Shown piece after piece: positions 1 through 8,297 of a stretch of DNA of 64,000 bases (the first letter of the stretch is position 1; the number at the start of each line of letters is the position of its first letter). Origin of the DNA: SM1-73 sp964588305 (GTDB lineage: Bacteria; Zixibacteria; MSB-5A5; SM1-73); contig CAZPOP010000016.1 of assembly GCA_964588305.1 (NCBI GenBank), forward strand, positions 13,923 through 77,922, in the 5' to 3' direction. The position numbers and the translations under genes are program-made. The notes beneath the pieces were generated by a model. That model was not told the DNA's origin, did not search any database, and saw nothing but the letters and a program-made list of their open reading frames with translations.

Positions 1-1
1 T

Positions 2-196
2 ACTCAAACAAACTTCATCGAGAAGAATATGTCCGATTGGGCAAACAGAAAGAAGGGAAGAAGATTTCTGGACGAAGCGTTAATTGCCTCAGCCGTTGCT
101 TCTCAGACAAAGGCGGTCACAAGACGGTCTGCTGTTAGCGAAAAGGCACCAGGTCCCTGGTTGACTGTGGGGAAGTGGAGTATCGGTGAGGTATGA
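2..196 (+). CDS. biotin carboxylase, C-terminal fragment (partial at window edge)
   Basis: This open frame enters from the left edge and ends at a TGA at 194-196, giving the last 64 residues of a protein. It begins TQTNFIEKNM, which resembles the (T)xFIE motif near the C-terminus of the biotin carboxylase subunits of acetyl-CoA, propionyl-CoA and pyruvate carboxylases. The following gene encodes a biotin carrier protein 47 bp downstream on the same strand, which supports the call. Biotin carboxylase uses ATP and bicarbonate to carboxylate the biotin on that carrier. The part seen here is only the tail, without ATP-grasp motifs, so the acyl-CoA or pyruvate specificity cannot be told. The extension after FIEKN is basic and poorly conserved. 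Confidence 0.6.
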   Translation, partial: TQTNFIEKNMSDWANRKKGRRFLDEALIASAVASQTKAVTRRSAVSEKAPGPWLTVGKWSIGEV

Positions 197-243
197 GAAG
201 AGCTTAGCCTAATTCAGGATCTGGAAATCAGTCAGGAACTTTT

Positions 244-756
244 ATGGAATTCGAATTCAGTATCGAAGAACAAACATACAAACTGCAGGTCGATCACAAG
301 GACGGAAAATACCTCATCAAGCGTGACGGTAAAGAATTCAACGTGGATTCTCAGCCGATCTCAGAGAACTGCCTATCCCTTTTGGTGGATGGAAAAGCGT
401 ATACGGTCTTCATCGCTGAAAATCAGGGGAAGAAATACATATCTGTTCAAGGTGAGCAATTCTGCATTGAGGAGGCTAAGGCTGACTCCGGGGCAAGATC
501 TCTTGCAGAATCTGCGGCACTAAAGGGTGTTCCGACCATTGCTTCTCCTATGCCGGGAAAAGTGGTGAAGATTTTGGTTGCGGAAGGGGATAGGGTTAAG
601 AAGGGTCAGGGTTTGGTGATTGTAGAAGCCATGAAGATGGAGAACGAAATCAAATCGGGAAGTGGCGCCGTTGTGAAAAAGATCAACTTCAAAGAAGGCG
701 ATTTGGTGGATGCCGCTGTGCCGATCATTGAATTAGAGCTGGAAGAAGAAAAGTAA
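244..756 (+). CDS. biotin/lipoyl-binding carrier protein of a biotin-dependent carboxylase
   Basis: A 170-residue protein. The C-terminal third is a classic biotinyl domain: PTIASPMPGKVVKILVAEGD, then VEAMKMENEI, with the biotin-accepting lysine at about residue 131. The N-terminal 80 residues form a small beta-rich region as in the carrier subunits of pyruvate, propionyl-CoA and oxaloacetate carboxylases or decarboxylases. A short Ala/Ser linker joins the two. It acts in the cytoplasm, carrying carboxybiotin between the biotin carboxylase (encoded just upstream) and a carboxyltransferase subunit that is not in the window. The carrier type is clear; the exact enzyme complex is not. Confidence 0.88.
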   Translation: MEFEFSIEEQTYKLQVDHKDGKYLIKRDGKEFNVDSQPISENCLSLLVDGKAYTVFIAENQGKKYISVQGEQFCIEEAKADSGARSLAESAALKGVPTIASPMPGKVVKILVAEGDRVKKGQGLVIVEAMKMENEIKSGSGAVVKKINFKEGDLVDAAVPIIELELEEEK

Positions 757-966
757 TTCCTGCCAGAAAGATTCCTTGCCCAGACTGCGGTCTCACGGTC
801 ATTCCAAATATTCAGCACAAAAGGAAAGCAAGATTTTCCCCTCTCTGATGGGGCTTATGGGATTTCTGCTTGTTTTTAGAAGCCTGTAGCTACCGGTCAA
901 AGGGCGGCTTTTTCTTCGACACCATATCTGTTCCAGGCCATGCAGGGCCATATGGCTCTGCATGTT

Positions 967-1836
967 TTATGCTTGCGTTTTTTTCTGACTCCAGAAAACC
1001 AAAAAGATACCCACGAAGATGGCGGTCGCTCCCAAATAAGTCAAGGCTGGCGGGGTCTGTTTAAAAATAAAATAAGCCAGAACAGTAGCGCCCACAGGCT
1101 CTCCGAGTATGCTCATGCCTACCAGGTAAGCTTTTAGATATTTAAGCGCCCAATTGTATAAGGTATGGCCGATGACGGTGGGGATCAGCCCCAGCAGTAT
1201 GAACCAGAGGAAGGTCTTGGAAGGATAGGGATACAACGGCGTTCCCCAAGTGATGCATAGAATTCCCAACACCAGAGCGGAAACAAAATAAACTGCAAAT
1301 ATGTAGGTGATCAAAGAAAGCTTTTGCCTGACCACTCTTCCACAGAGAAGATATGCCGCCGCCGTGATTGCTCCGATCAGGGCTAAGATATCGCCGAAAA
1401 AGTTCGCTTTCCCTACCTGAAAATCCCCCCCGCTTATGATGAAGCTGCCCAAAAGGGCCAACAGTACGGCAAAGAGGATGGTCAGATTTATTTTTTCTTT
1501 TAATAAGAGGTGAGATAGAATCGCCACAAACACAGGCTGGGTAGTAACCAAGACTACTGAATTGGAGATGGAGGTATAATCCAAAGAGGCGATCCAGGTG
1601 GCGAAGTGAAATCCCAAGAAGACTCCTGAGAGCAAGGTGAGGATTAGGATCTTGCCCTTCAACCTTAAAATCTCGGGAAGGGATTTTCTTATGGCTAAAG
1701 GGAGAATGAAGAGGGTAGCAAAAGACATGCGGTAAAAGGCGGTGGCCAAAGGAGGCGCACCGGTGAACTTGATAAAGATGGCCGCCCAGGACACGGCGAC
1801 GACCGCTATGAATAAGAGTAAAAGATTTTTAGCCAA
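967..1836 (-). CDS. EamA/DMT-family membrane transporter
   Basis: A 289-residue, strongly hydrophobic protein with about ten predicted membrane spans arranged as two EamA repeats. The sequence starts MAKNLLLLFIAVVAVSWAAI and has the typical early motif FIKFTGAPPLATAFYRM, which matches the RhaT/EamA family of drug/metabolite exporters. The second repeat contains GLIPTVIGHTLYNWALKYLK and SILGEPVGATVLAYFIF, both characteristic. Members export amino acids, purines or other metabolites from the cytoplasm; the substrate cannot be read from the sequence. It is a single gene facing away from the carboxylase genes, with about 210 bp of non-coding DNA on its 3' side and 250 bp on its 5' side. Confidence 0.85.
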   Translation of the reverse strand: MAKNLLLLFIAVVAVSWAAIFIKFTGAPPLATAFYRMSFATLFILPLAIRKSLPEILRLKGKILILTLLSGVFLGFHFATWIASLDYTSISNSVVLVTTQPVFVAILSHLLLKEKINLTILFAVLLALLGSFIISGGDFQVGKANFFGDILALIGAITAAAYLLCGRVVRQKLSLITYIFAVYFVSALVLGILCITWGTPLYPYPSKTFLWFILLGLIPTVIGHTLYNWALKYLKAYLVGMSILGEPVGATVLAYFIFKQTPPALTYLGATAIFVGIFLVFWSQKKTQA

Positions 1837-2089
1837 TTAGATCTTCCTTTTTTGGGTCGCGTTCCTGGGTTGGCTTCCCGCTGGAGTATATGTCCCGAGC
1901 CGGAAGAATGAACATTGCCAAGCAAGGGCTCCTCAGGAAACTCCTGTGCAAGGGTCTCGGAGATCGTTCATTCTGCTCAAAAAAAATCACTCGCTACGTT
2001 TTTACCGAGGTATTATATGATTGGTTCTCAATATTGGCAAGCGGTTTATAGCTGGTGTGGGGGTGAAAAGAACGAGGTGTGATTTATAA

Positions 2090-2572
2090 TTAAGACGATT
2101 TTCTTCGATAAAGCGAGGAAATGGTAGCGAAGCCCTTATTGAAGAAGAAGACCATAAATCCCATAAAGAGGTAAAGGAAATCCCTGAAGAGAAGACTCAT
2201 CCCCTCCTTTTTTCCGGCCGGATCCGTGGAGAAACAGCCGCAGTTCAAATCCACGCCTTTGAACACATTGACGGAGATGGCAACGACGAAGATGACCAGA
2301 AGGAAAGAGATTAAAAGCGAGGCACCTTCGGTGAATACACCAAAAATCAGAAACAGGCCAGCCAAAAACTCAACCCAGGGGAGAGTGACTGCAAAGATGT
2401 TTATCAAGAAGTCGGGCAGAATCTTGTAATTGTAGACGATCTTGGCGAACTGGTCGGGATGTGCGATCTTATCCAAACTCGCGTAAACAAAGGTTATTCC
2501 CAATACCAATCTAAGGATGAGGACAACCCGTTTGTCGGTTAATACAGCTATCAAATACTTAGAGATTTTCAT
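2090..2572 (-). CDS. MauE/DoxX-family membrane protein
   Basis: A 160-residue protein with four predicted membrane spans. The segments RLVLGITFVYASLDKIAHPD and ITLPWVEFLAGLFLIFGVFTE-like text match the MauE/DoxX family, and DLNCGCFS gives the CGCF motif typical of MauE-like proteins. These are inner-membrane proteins linked to disulfide or sulfur redox chemistry in the periplasm. It is the third gene of a minus-strand set (DUF1573 protein, rhodanese, this protein), a set consistent with periplasmic thiol chemistry. A 158-bp spacer holding a palindromic repeat separates it from the rhodanese gene, so it may or may not be on the same transcript. The family is clear; the role is inferred from its neighbours. 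Confidence 0.75.
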   Translation of the reverse strand: MKISKYLIAVLTDKRVVLILRLVLGITFVYASLDKIAHPDQFAKIVYNYKILPDFLINIFAVTLPWVEFLAGLFLIFGVFTEGASLLISFLLVIFVVAISVNVFKGVDLNCGCFSTDPAGKKEGMSLLFRDFLYLFMGFMVFFFNKGFATISSLYRRKSS

Positions 2573-2617
2573 CCTTTCATTCCAATTAGTCGTTTTTCAA
2601 ATATTGTAACAGCAATT

Positions 2618-2715
2618 TGTCTTTGCGAGTCCCCCGCATTGGCGGGGGACGAAGCAATCTCAAGACAGGAAGCATCCAATGGGATTGTCTCGTCGCTTCG
2701 CTCCTCGCAACGACA
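2618..2715. repeat. palindromic intergenic repeat (REP/MITE-like)
   Basis: About 98 bp between the rhodanese and MauE genes. The outer arms TGTCTTTGCGAG and CTCGCAACGACA pair with one mismatch. An inner hairpin CCCCCGCATTGGCGGGGG is perfect at its arms. GCAATCTC and GGGATTG form a further imperfect pair. This layout resembles dispersed elements I know from many bacterial genomes. It could act as an mRNA processing or attenuation element between the two genes. Confidence 0.6.
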
Positions 2716-2730
2716 GGCTAAGATGTGACG

Positions 2731-3264
2731 CTATTCTGGAGACATTTTGTTAGCTTCCACGGGAAGACCTGCCTCTTGCCACTCCGACCATCCGCCGAAA
2801 AAAGTCTTTGTGTTTTTATATCCCATGTCCCGAAGCTCGCGCGCCAACAAGAGACTGGTCTCGCACTCGGTTCCGTCACAGTAGGTGATGATCTCCTGGT
2901 CAAAGGAAAGCTTCGGCAGAACCTTTGGGGAGTATTCCTCAAATTCCTCCCAGGGGAAATTGACTGCTCCTTTGATATGTCCGGATTTATAGTCCTCAGG
3001 ATACCGGGCGTCCACGAATATTGCTCCTCCGGATTGAAACTTCATCGAGGCACTGTCCAAACTGATGGCCGGGGGATCATCTTCCTGGTACGAATAAGGC
3101 ACCACCACGCTATCTTGATTCACTTTGTTGTCCCAGTTACCTTTGAGGGTGATTCCCTGGGGAGACAGGGAATTGTAGATTATCCCCACAAATGAGCCGA
3201 GGACAACAATCCCTGCGGTTTTCAGTAGAATATGGAAAAGACTGGATCTGGGATGAAGCTGCAT
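2731..3264 (-). CDS. membrane-anchored rhodanese-domain protein
   Basis: A 177-residue protein with an N-terminal membrane segment (about residues 12-30) followed by an extracytoplasmic rhodanese domain. Visible motifs are FVDARYPEDYKSGHIKGAVN, the active-site loop YCDGTECETS with the catalytic cysteine followed by a DGTEC-type loop, and the terminal FFGGWSEWQEAGLPVE. It probably carries persulfide or handles thiols on the outside of the membrane. It starts 7 bp after the DUF1573 gene, so the two are co-transcribed. The start at 3264 precedes the membrane anchor directly. Family assignment is firm; the substrate is unknown. Confidence 0.85.
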   Translation of the reverse strand: MQLHPRSSLFHILLKTAGIVVLGSFVGIIYNSLSPQGITLKGNWDNKVNQDSVVVPYSYQEDDPPAISLDSASMKFQSGGAIFVDARYPEDYKSGHIKGAVNFPWEEFEEYSPKVLPKLSFDQEIITYCDGTECETSLLLARELRDMGYKNTKTFFGGWSEWQEAGLPVEANKMSPE

Positions 3265-3271
3265 GTTGATC

Positions 3272-4000
3272 TTACTTGGTTGCCACTACCCCGTGGACCG
3301 GAACTGTGATTCTCACCATCCTGGAGTTTTCGAAATTCAAGGTGAAGGAGGTTCGGAAGTTGCCTTCGGGAGCATCTTTTTTCAAGCCTAGGGTAATCTC
3401 AGTTTTCTCGCCGGGTTTCAGACTACGTTTCTTAAGATCCAGCTTCACAAATTCGCTGGGTTCGTCGATCAACTCCACAGAGAGCGTTTCTTTGGAGACG
3501 TTTTCCACAGTGAGCTTTCGCTCGGTTTTGTTTTTGTCCAGGACTGTGTCAAAACGAACCTCCTCTGGGGCAAGTTTGACCAGGGAATTGGTCTCTCCCA
3601 CTCTGGCGGTAAACTGCAGATCCTGAAAGGGCTTGGTAGGGTCGTTGGAAGTGATCTGAACGCCCTTGGTGGTTTTCCCTTTTCTGATCTTCTCCGAATC
3701 GAAGATAACCTTCAAATCTGCGGTTTCATCAGGTGCCAAGCGATCTTTGGTAAGAGGGACCATGGTGCAGGCACACCCGGGTCTGACCCTGATAATTATG
3801 AGGGTATCTTCCCCGATGTTCTTTACCTGAAATGTGTGAGAGACCGAACCGCCTTGGGGAACGTAGCCGAAGTCCCATCTGGTATCAGGGAGGAATATCC
3901 TTGCCTTGCAAAGCTCTTCGTCTTGTGCCAAAACCAGAGCGCAGAGGATAACGAAAAGAAGGCTCAGCAGAATTAAGGCCTTCGCACCAAGTCCCTTCAT
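3272..4000 (-). CDS. DUF1573-domain secreted protein
   Basis: A 242-residue protein beginning MKGLGAKALILLSLLFVILC, a signal peptide, then LAQDEE. The start at 4000 is chosen because it follows a good ribosome site (AAGGAGAGG) and opens the signal peptide; an upstream in-frame start at 4072 would bury it. The body shows WDFGYVPQGGSVSHTFQVKN and RPGCACTMVPL, the core of DUF1573, an Ig-like periplasmic domain, followed by a second beta-sandwich (ELIDEPSEFVKLDL). DUF1573 proteins are exported, and their biochemical function is not established. It heads the operon with the rhodanese and MauE genes. Confidence 0.8.
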   Translation of the reverse strand: MKGLGAKALILLSLLFVILCALVLAQDEELCKARIFLPDTRWDFGYVPQGGSVSHTFQVKNIGEDTLIIIRVRPGCACTMVPLTKDRLAPDETADLKVIFDSEKIRKGKTTKGVQITSNDPTKPFQDLQFTARVGETNSLVKLAPEEVRFDTVLDKNKTERKLTVENVSKETLSVELIDEPSEFVKLDLKKRSLKPGEKTEITLGLKKDAPEGNFRTSFTLNFENSRMVRITVPVHGVVATK

Positions 4001-4146
4001 ATAACCTCTCCTTGAGAAAAGCTTGAAAGGGTCTATCCAGAACACTTCAAGTCTTCTACGAAGAAAGAACACGCCAAGTTGGAGAGGAAAAATCGGGAAT
4101 TGGTCTTTGTCCAGAAATCACAGCCATATGCGGGCAGGGCAGGAGG

Positions 4147-4632
4147 CTAGGCTTTGAGCATCTGCAGAATCTTTTCTTTTTTGAGAATGATTCTCAGAAG
4201 AGGGTATCCTAAAACAAAACAAGCTGCAATCTCGCCCACTCCAACCCAAATCACGGTGAACCAGTAGTTCCACTCCCACAGGGGATGCAGATATAAGCTT
4301 ATCCCGAACGCGTTTACCAAAATGGGGGGTATGGGGGCCAAAATCGGTTTCTTGGTTCTGGACACCAGGAAGGTTAAGAAGGCAGCCAAAAGCGTGCATA
4401 AGCTTCCTCCGACTACATCGACGATCCCAGCCGGACTGTTAATATTTGCCAGCGCGCAGCCAATGAAAAGTCCAGGTATGGCCGCCGGAGTTATGAAGGG
4501 AAGAACGGTCAAGGCCTCGGAGAATCTCACCTGAATCGGTCCGTAGCTGGCAAATGCTAAAACGATGGTGATAACAGCATATAGGCTTGCTATTATCCCT
4601 ACTTTAGCTATGTATCTGGTCGAAAGGTTCAA
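4147..4632 (-). CDS. queT: QueT-family transporter (probable queuosine-precursor uptake)
   Basis: A 161-residue membrane protein with five or six predicted spans. Its first half, with IASLYAVITIVLAFASYGPI and QVRFSEALTVLPFITPAAIP, matches the QueT family closely, including the RxSEALTVLP motif. GCALANINSP and DVVGGSLCTLLAAFLTF follow as expected. QueT proteins are substrate-binding subunits of energy-coupling (ECF) transporters thought to import queuosine precursors. No ECF ATPase is nearby. The apparent start is TTG at 4632 with only a weak ribosome site, so the start is uncertain. A strong promoter lies about 140 nt upstream, leaving a long leader. Confidence 0.78.
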   Translation of the reverse strand: MNLSTRYIAKVGIIASLYAVITIVLAFASYGPIQVRFSEALTVLPFITPAAIPGLFIGCALANINSPAGIVDVVGGSLCTLLAAFLTFLVSRTKKPILAPIPPILVNAFGISLYLHPLWEWNYWFTVIWVGVGEIAACFVLGYPLLRIILKKEKILQMLKA

Positions 4633-4778
4633 AGGTTCTAAGCTTAAATAGTTGGAGGATTGAAAACCTCAAGAGTTGAGAACGATTCGCTAAATTCATA
4701 AAAAGACAATTCAAGGGTTTCCTGCCATTTCTTCCCCGACGTATCCAGTGATACCGAAACGCTGCGCAAAGTTATATT

Positions 4779-4807
4779 TATATAGGATTTTTTCGTGCCC
4801 TTGTCAA
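4779..4807 (-). promoter_or_regulatory. sigma70-type promoter for the queT gene
   Basis: On the minus strand TTGACA (4807-4802) is followed after 17 bp by TATATA (4784-4779). This is near consensus and sits in the divergent spacer between queT and purD. Transcription would start near 4772 and leave a 5' leader of about 140 nt before queT. Confidence 0.6.
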
Positions 4808-4818
4808 CAAAAAAACTC

Positions 4819-4848
4819 TTGCATTCGGAAAGAAATTTCAATTATATT
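4819..4848 (+). promoter_or_regulatory. probable promoter for purD
   Basis: TTGCAT at 4819-4824 and TATATT at 4843-4848 are separated by 18 bp. purD starts at 4902 after a clear ribosome site (GAGGGAG). The promoter overlaps the divergent queT control region. Confidence 0.45.
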
Positions 4849-4901
4849 AATTGCAGCGAAAATTGGGGTGTTTGCACAGTTTTGCTGTGAGGGAGTAAGC
4901 C

Positions 4902-6179
4902 ATGAAAATTATGGTAGTTGGAAGCGGAGGGAGAGAGCACGCTCTGGTATGGAAGCTTCACTCCAGCTCTCGTGTTAAGAAGATCTACGCCGCCCCCGGA
5001 AATGCGGGCATTTGTAAGTTGGCAGAATGCGTGGAAATCCAAAGCGAGGACCTGGCTGGATTGGCGGATTTCGCCAAAAGGAATTCCATCGACCTCACGG
5101 TTGTAGGGCCCGAGCTCCCCTTGACCCTAGGGATCGTTGACGAGTTCGAAAAAAGAAACTTACGCGTATTTGGGCCGAGCAAAGCGGCGGCAATGATTGA
5201 GGGAAGCAAGGCATTTGCCAAGGAATTTATGAAGAAACATCATATTCCCACGGCCAGCTTCAAAATATTCGACAAGCCGGATGATGCCATAGATTTCGTG
5301 AGATACTCGGATATGCCCTTGGTCATAAAGGCAGATGGACTGGCGGCAGGCAAGGGAGCTTTCATTACAGAGGATGTCAATTCAGGGATCTCTGCCGTTC
5401 AAAAGATAATGGTGGAGAAAATCTTCGGGGATGCCGGGAATAAGGTGGTGGTTGAAGATTTCCTGGAGGGAGAAGAGGTTACCATCTTGGCATTTGCCGA
5501 CGGCAAAACCATTCTGTCCATGCCTCCTTCTCAGGATCATAAAAAGATCTACGACGGGGACGGAGGTCCCAATACCGGCGGCATGGGAGCTTACGCCCCC
5601 GCTCCCATCGTGGACGACAGGATGATGAGCCGCATCTATGATGAGATCCTTGAGCCAACCATTTCGGGATTGGAGCAAGAGGGAAGACTTTTCAAAGGAA
5701 TCCTGTATGCGGGTTTGGTGCTCACGGCCCGAGGTCCCAAAGTAATGGAATTCAACTGTCGATTCGGTGATCCTGAGACCCAGGTGGTTCTCCCTCTTCT
5801 CAAGAGTGATCTGGCTGAGATTTTCATGTCAATCGTGGATGGAGAGCTATCACTGGAAGAAGTTGAATGGACAGAAGATTTTGCGGTATGCGTGATTCTG
5901 GCTTCAGGTGGCTATCCCGACAAATACGAGAAGGGAAAACAGATATCCGGTTTAGGCAATGCGGAACATGCGAAGGATGTTCTGATCTTCCACGCCGGGA
6001 CCAAAAAAGACAGAGAGAAGGTATTGACCAACGGGGGGAGAGTGCTGGGGGTAACCGCGCTGGATAAGAACGTGGAGGAGGCCATCAGCAAGGCTTACGC
6101 GGCAGTAGAAAAAATAAGTTTTGATGGCGTCCAGTTCAGAAGAGATATCGCATACCGGGTGAGGCGGGTTAGGAGATAA
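4902..6179 (+). CDS. purD: phosphoribosylamine-glycine ligase (GAR synthetase)
   Basis: A 425-residue protein of normal length for PurD. It joins phosphoribosylamine and glycine with ATP in the second step of purine synthesis. It begins MKIMVVGSGGREHALVWKLH, the diagnostic N-terminal motif, and carries PELPLTLGIVDEFE, the ATP-grasp lysine region PLVIKADGLAAGKGAF, the segment SMPPSQDHKKIYDGDGGPNT with GGMGAYAPAP, and the catalytic strand MEFNCRFGDPETQVVLPLL. Every expected motif is present. The ribosome site GAGGGAG is 8 nt upstream. purE follows 93 bp downstream on the same strand, so both are probably on one transcript. Confidence 0.97.
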   Translation: MKIMVVGSGGREHALVWKLHSSSRVKKIYAAPGNAGICKLAECVEIQSEDLAGLADFAKRNSIDLTVVGPELPLTLGIVDEFEKRNLRVFGPSKAAAMIEGSKAFAKEFMKKHHIPTASFKIFDKPDDAIDFVRYSDMPLVIKADGLAAGKGAFITEDVNSGISAVQKIMVEKIFGDAGNKVVVEDFLEGEEVTILAFADGKTILSMPPSQDHKKIYDGDGGPNTGGMGAYAPAPIVDDRMMSRIYDEILEPTISGLEQEGRLFKGILYAGLVLTARGPKVMEFNCRFGDPETQVVLPLLKSDLAEIFMSIVDGELSLEEVEWTEDFAVCVILASGGYPDKYEKGKQISGLGNAEHAKDVLIFHAGTKKDREKVLTNGGRVLGVTALDKNVEEAISKAYAAVEKISFDGVQFRRDIAYRVRRVRR

Positions 6180-6272
6180 TACTCTTCACGTTAAGTCAAG
6201 ACAGGAAAGCCGTGAAAAAGCATTTGACCATAGGCTCTTTGGCTGTCATCTGTATCTAGAAGAGGAAATAAG

Positions 6273-6737
6273 ATGCGAGATTCCAAGATATTAGTTATGG
6301 TGGGAAGCAAATCCGACCAAGACGCAATGTCAAGAGCTATTGGGATTTTGAAGGAATTCGAGATTCCCTACCAGATGGAGATCTGTTCGGCTCACAGAAA
6401 TCCTGAAAAGACAAAGACGTTAGCAAGGTCGGCAGAAAGCAAGGGAATAAAGGTAATCATTGCTGGGGCCGGGATGGCGGCTCATCTACCAGGGGTGATC
6501 GCCTCCCACACCACACTGCCGGTGATCGGGGTTCCCTTGAACGCATCGCCCTTATCCGGTCTGGATTCGCTTTTTTCCATAGTGCAAATGCCCTCCGGCG
6601 TGCCGGTGGCGACTGTGTCCATCGGCGAGACTGGGGCAAAAAATGCAGCCATTTTGGCTATTCAAATTCTTGCCATATCTGACCAGAAACTGAAAAAGAG
6701 ACTTCAGAAGTTCAAGGACGAATTAACCAGGAAATAA
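6273..6737 (+). CDS. purE: 5-(carboxyamino)imidazole ribonucleotide mutase
   Basis: A 154-residue protein matching class I PurE. The motifs MVGSKSDQDAMSRA, ICSAHRNPEKT, AGAGMAAHLPGVIASHTTLP and GVPLNASPLSGLDSL are all present, including the SAHR active-site histidine. It converts N5-CAIR to CAIR in purine synthesis, in the cytoplasm. Its presence normally implies a PurK partner, which is not in this window. It follows purD with a 93-bp gap and a GAGGAAATAAG ribosome site. Confidence 0.96.
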   Translation: MRDSKILVMVGSKSDQDAMSRAIGILKEFEIPYQMEICSAHRNPEKTKTLARSAESKGIKVIIAGAGMAAHLPGVIASHTTLPVIGVPLNASPLSGLDSLFSIVQMPSGVPVATVSIGETGAKNAAILAIQILAISDQKLKKRLQKFKDELTRK

Positions 6738-6815
6738 GGATCAGAGGCTTGAGATCCAGAACGGGAAGACACGCTAATCCCGAGTCCCCAGCCCCTGACT
6801 TCCCAAGGAGGAAAG

Positions 6816-7382
6816 ATGGGAGCAGTTTCCATAACCCTATTGTTCATCTTAATCGTGTTAGGTGTGCCCATTCTGATCGCCATATTCATGTACAACCGTT
6901 TGGTCACCCTGAGAAATCGAAGTGATAACGCTTGGCATCAGATCGATGTCCAATTGCAGAAGAGGGCGGACCTGGTGCCCAATTTGGTCGAGACGGTTAA
7001 AGGTTATGCGGCTCATGAAAAGGGCGTGTTTGAAGAGGTGACCAAAGCCAGGTCCATCTACTCACAGGCAGGAACCGTTAAGGAAAAGGCAGAGGCCACC
7101 AATATGCTCACATCTACCTTAAAGACTCTTTTTGCGGTGGTAGAGAATTATCCTGAGCTAAAGGCTAACCAGAATTTCTTATTATTGCAGGAGGAGCTTT
7201 CCGGCATCGAGAGCAAGATCGCCTATGCCCGACAGTTTTACAATGACATTGTGATGACTTTCAATAATACCCAGCAGGTCTTTCCCTCGAGCATAATTGC
7301 CAACACCTTCGGCTTCAAACCCAGAGAGTACTTCGAGATTGAGGAAACCAAAAGGGAAGCCCCCAAGGTCGATTTTAAATAG
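6816..7382 (+). CDS. LemA family protein
   Basis: A 188-residue protein with an N-terminal membrane anchor (residues 4-28) followed by a helical domain. Family motifs: YNRLVTLRNRSDNAWHQIDV, QLQKRADLVPNLVETVKGYA, and the C-terminal AYARQFYNDIVMTFNNTQQVFP. LemA is a membrane-bound four-helix protein of unclear function that is very often found next to an M48 metalloprotease, as here, where the protease gene starts 20 bp downstream. The ribosome site AAGGAGG sits 6 nt before the ATG. Confidence 0.93.
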   Translation: MGAVSITLLFILIVLGVPILIAIFMYNRLVTLRNRSDNAWHQIDVQLQKRADLVPNLVETVKGYAAHEKGVFEEVTKARSIYSQAGTVKEKAEATNMLTSTLKTLFAVVENYPELKANQNFLLLQEELSGIESKIAYARQFYNDIVMTFNNTQQVFPSSIIANTFGFKPREYFEIEETKREAPKVDFK

Positions 7383-7402
7383 AGAGGATTGCCTGTTGCT
7401 TT

Positions 7403-8287
7403 ATGGTCTATGAGGAGATAAGTGCCAACAAAAGGAAGAGTTTTCTTTTGCTTTTCTTGTTTGTGGTCTTTTTTCTGTTTGTGGGATGGGTGTTCGGGCA
7501 GGCGTATGGAGCAGGGGGAGCCGGGGTTCTGATTGCCTTGCTTTTGGCTCTGTTCATTTCCCTAATAACTTTCTTCTGGGGCGATAGGATGGTATTGGGC
7601 ATAAGCCGCGCCAGGCCGGTGGATCGCAAACAGAATCCTTATTTAGCCAATGTGGTGGAGGGTTTGGCTATTGCGGCCGGTGTCCCCCCGCCAAAAACTT
7701 ATGTCATCGAAGATTCCGCACCCAACGCGTTTGCCACCGGGAGAAACCCTCAGAACTCGGCCGTTGCAGTAACCACCGGGCTTCTGGATAAGTTGAATCG
7801 CCTGGAATTAGAGGGCGTGATTGCTCACGAGATGTCACACATCAGAAATTATGACATCCGATATGCCACCTTCGTGGTGATTCTGGTGGGAACCGTCGCT
7901 CTCCTATCCGATTGGATGAGGAGGAGTTTCTTCTTCAGGGGAAGAAGAGGGAAAAAAGGCGGGGCGGGTGGAGGGTTGATTATGCTTATTGCTTTGCTCT
8001 TGGCCATCCTGGCTCCGATTGTGGCTCAGCTGATTCGATTGGCTATTTCCAGACAAAGGGAATACTTGGCAGACGCCAATGGTGCGCTCTTGACCAGATA
8101 CCCCGAGGGTTTGGCTTCTGCTCTGGACAAAATATCTAAGGATAAAGAGCCTCTGGAGGCGGCAAACAAAGCTACTGCCAATCTTTATATCATCAATCCA
8201 CTTTTGGAACACAAAGGAAAATTGAATGATCTTTTTTCCACGCATCCGCCGGTGGAAGACAGGATAAGCAGGCTCAGGGCAATGTAA
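7403..8287 (+). CDS. M48-family membrane metalloprotease (HtpX-like)
   Basis: A 294-residue membrane zinc protease. Two hydrophobic spans lie near the N-terminus (about 17-36 and 41-60). The zinc motif is in VIAHEMSHIRNYDIRYAT (HExxH, about residue 143). A further long hydrophobic region follows, and the third zinc ligand is in RQREYLADANGALLTRYPEG. The end LFSTHPPVEDRISRLRAM is also typical. Such enzymes degrade damaged membrane proteins. It forms an operon with the LemA gene 20 bp upstream, a pairing seen in many bacteria. HtpX orthology itself is not certain because several M48 subfamilies share these motifs. Confidence 0.9.
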   Translation: MVYEEISANKRKSFLLLFLFVVFFLFVGWVFGQAYGAGGAGVLIALLLALFISLITFFWGDRMVLGISRARPVDRKQNPYLANVVEGLAIAAGVPPPKTYVIEDSAPNAFATGRNPQNSAVAVTTGLLDKLNRLELEGVIAHEMSHIRNYDIRYATFVVILVGTVALLSDWMRRSFFFRGRRGKKGGAGGGLIMLIALLLAILAPIVAQLIRLAISRQREYLADANGALLTRYPEGLASALDKISKDKEPLEAANKATANLYIINPLLEHKGKLNDLFSTHPPVEDRISRLRAM

Positions 8288-8297
8288 GGAGACGAAG

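Noticed and set aside
4633..4772. Class I preQ1 riboswitch in the queT leader
   Set aside because: The AGAGGTTC...CCTCT-A-rich consensus could not be found by eye; kept only as a finding to be checked.
4644..4841. Open frame of 65 codons on the minus strand upstream of queT
   Set aside because: It runs across the queT promoter and leader, has no ribosome site and resembles nothing; most likely leader RNA.
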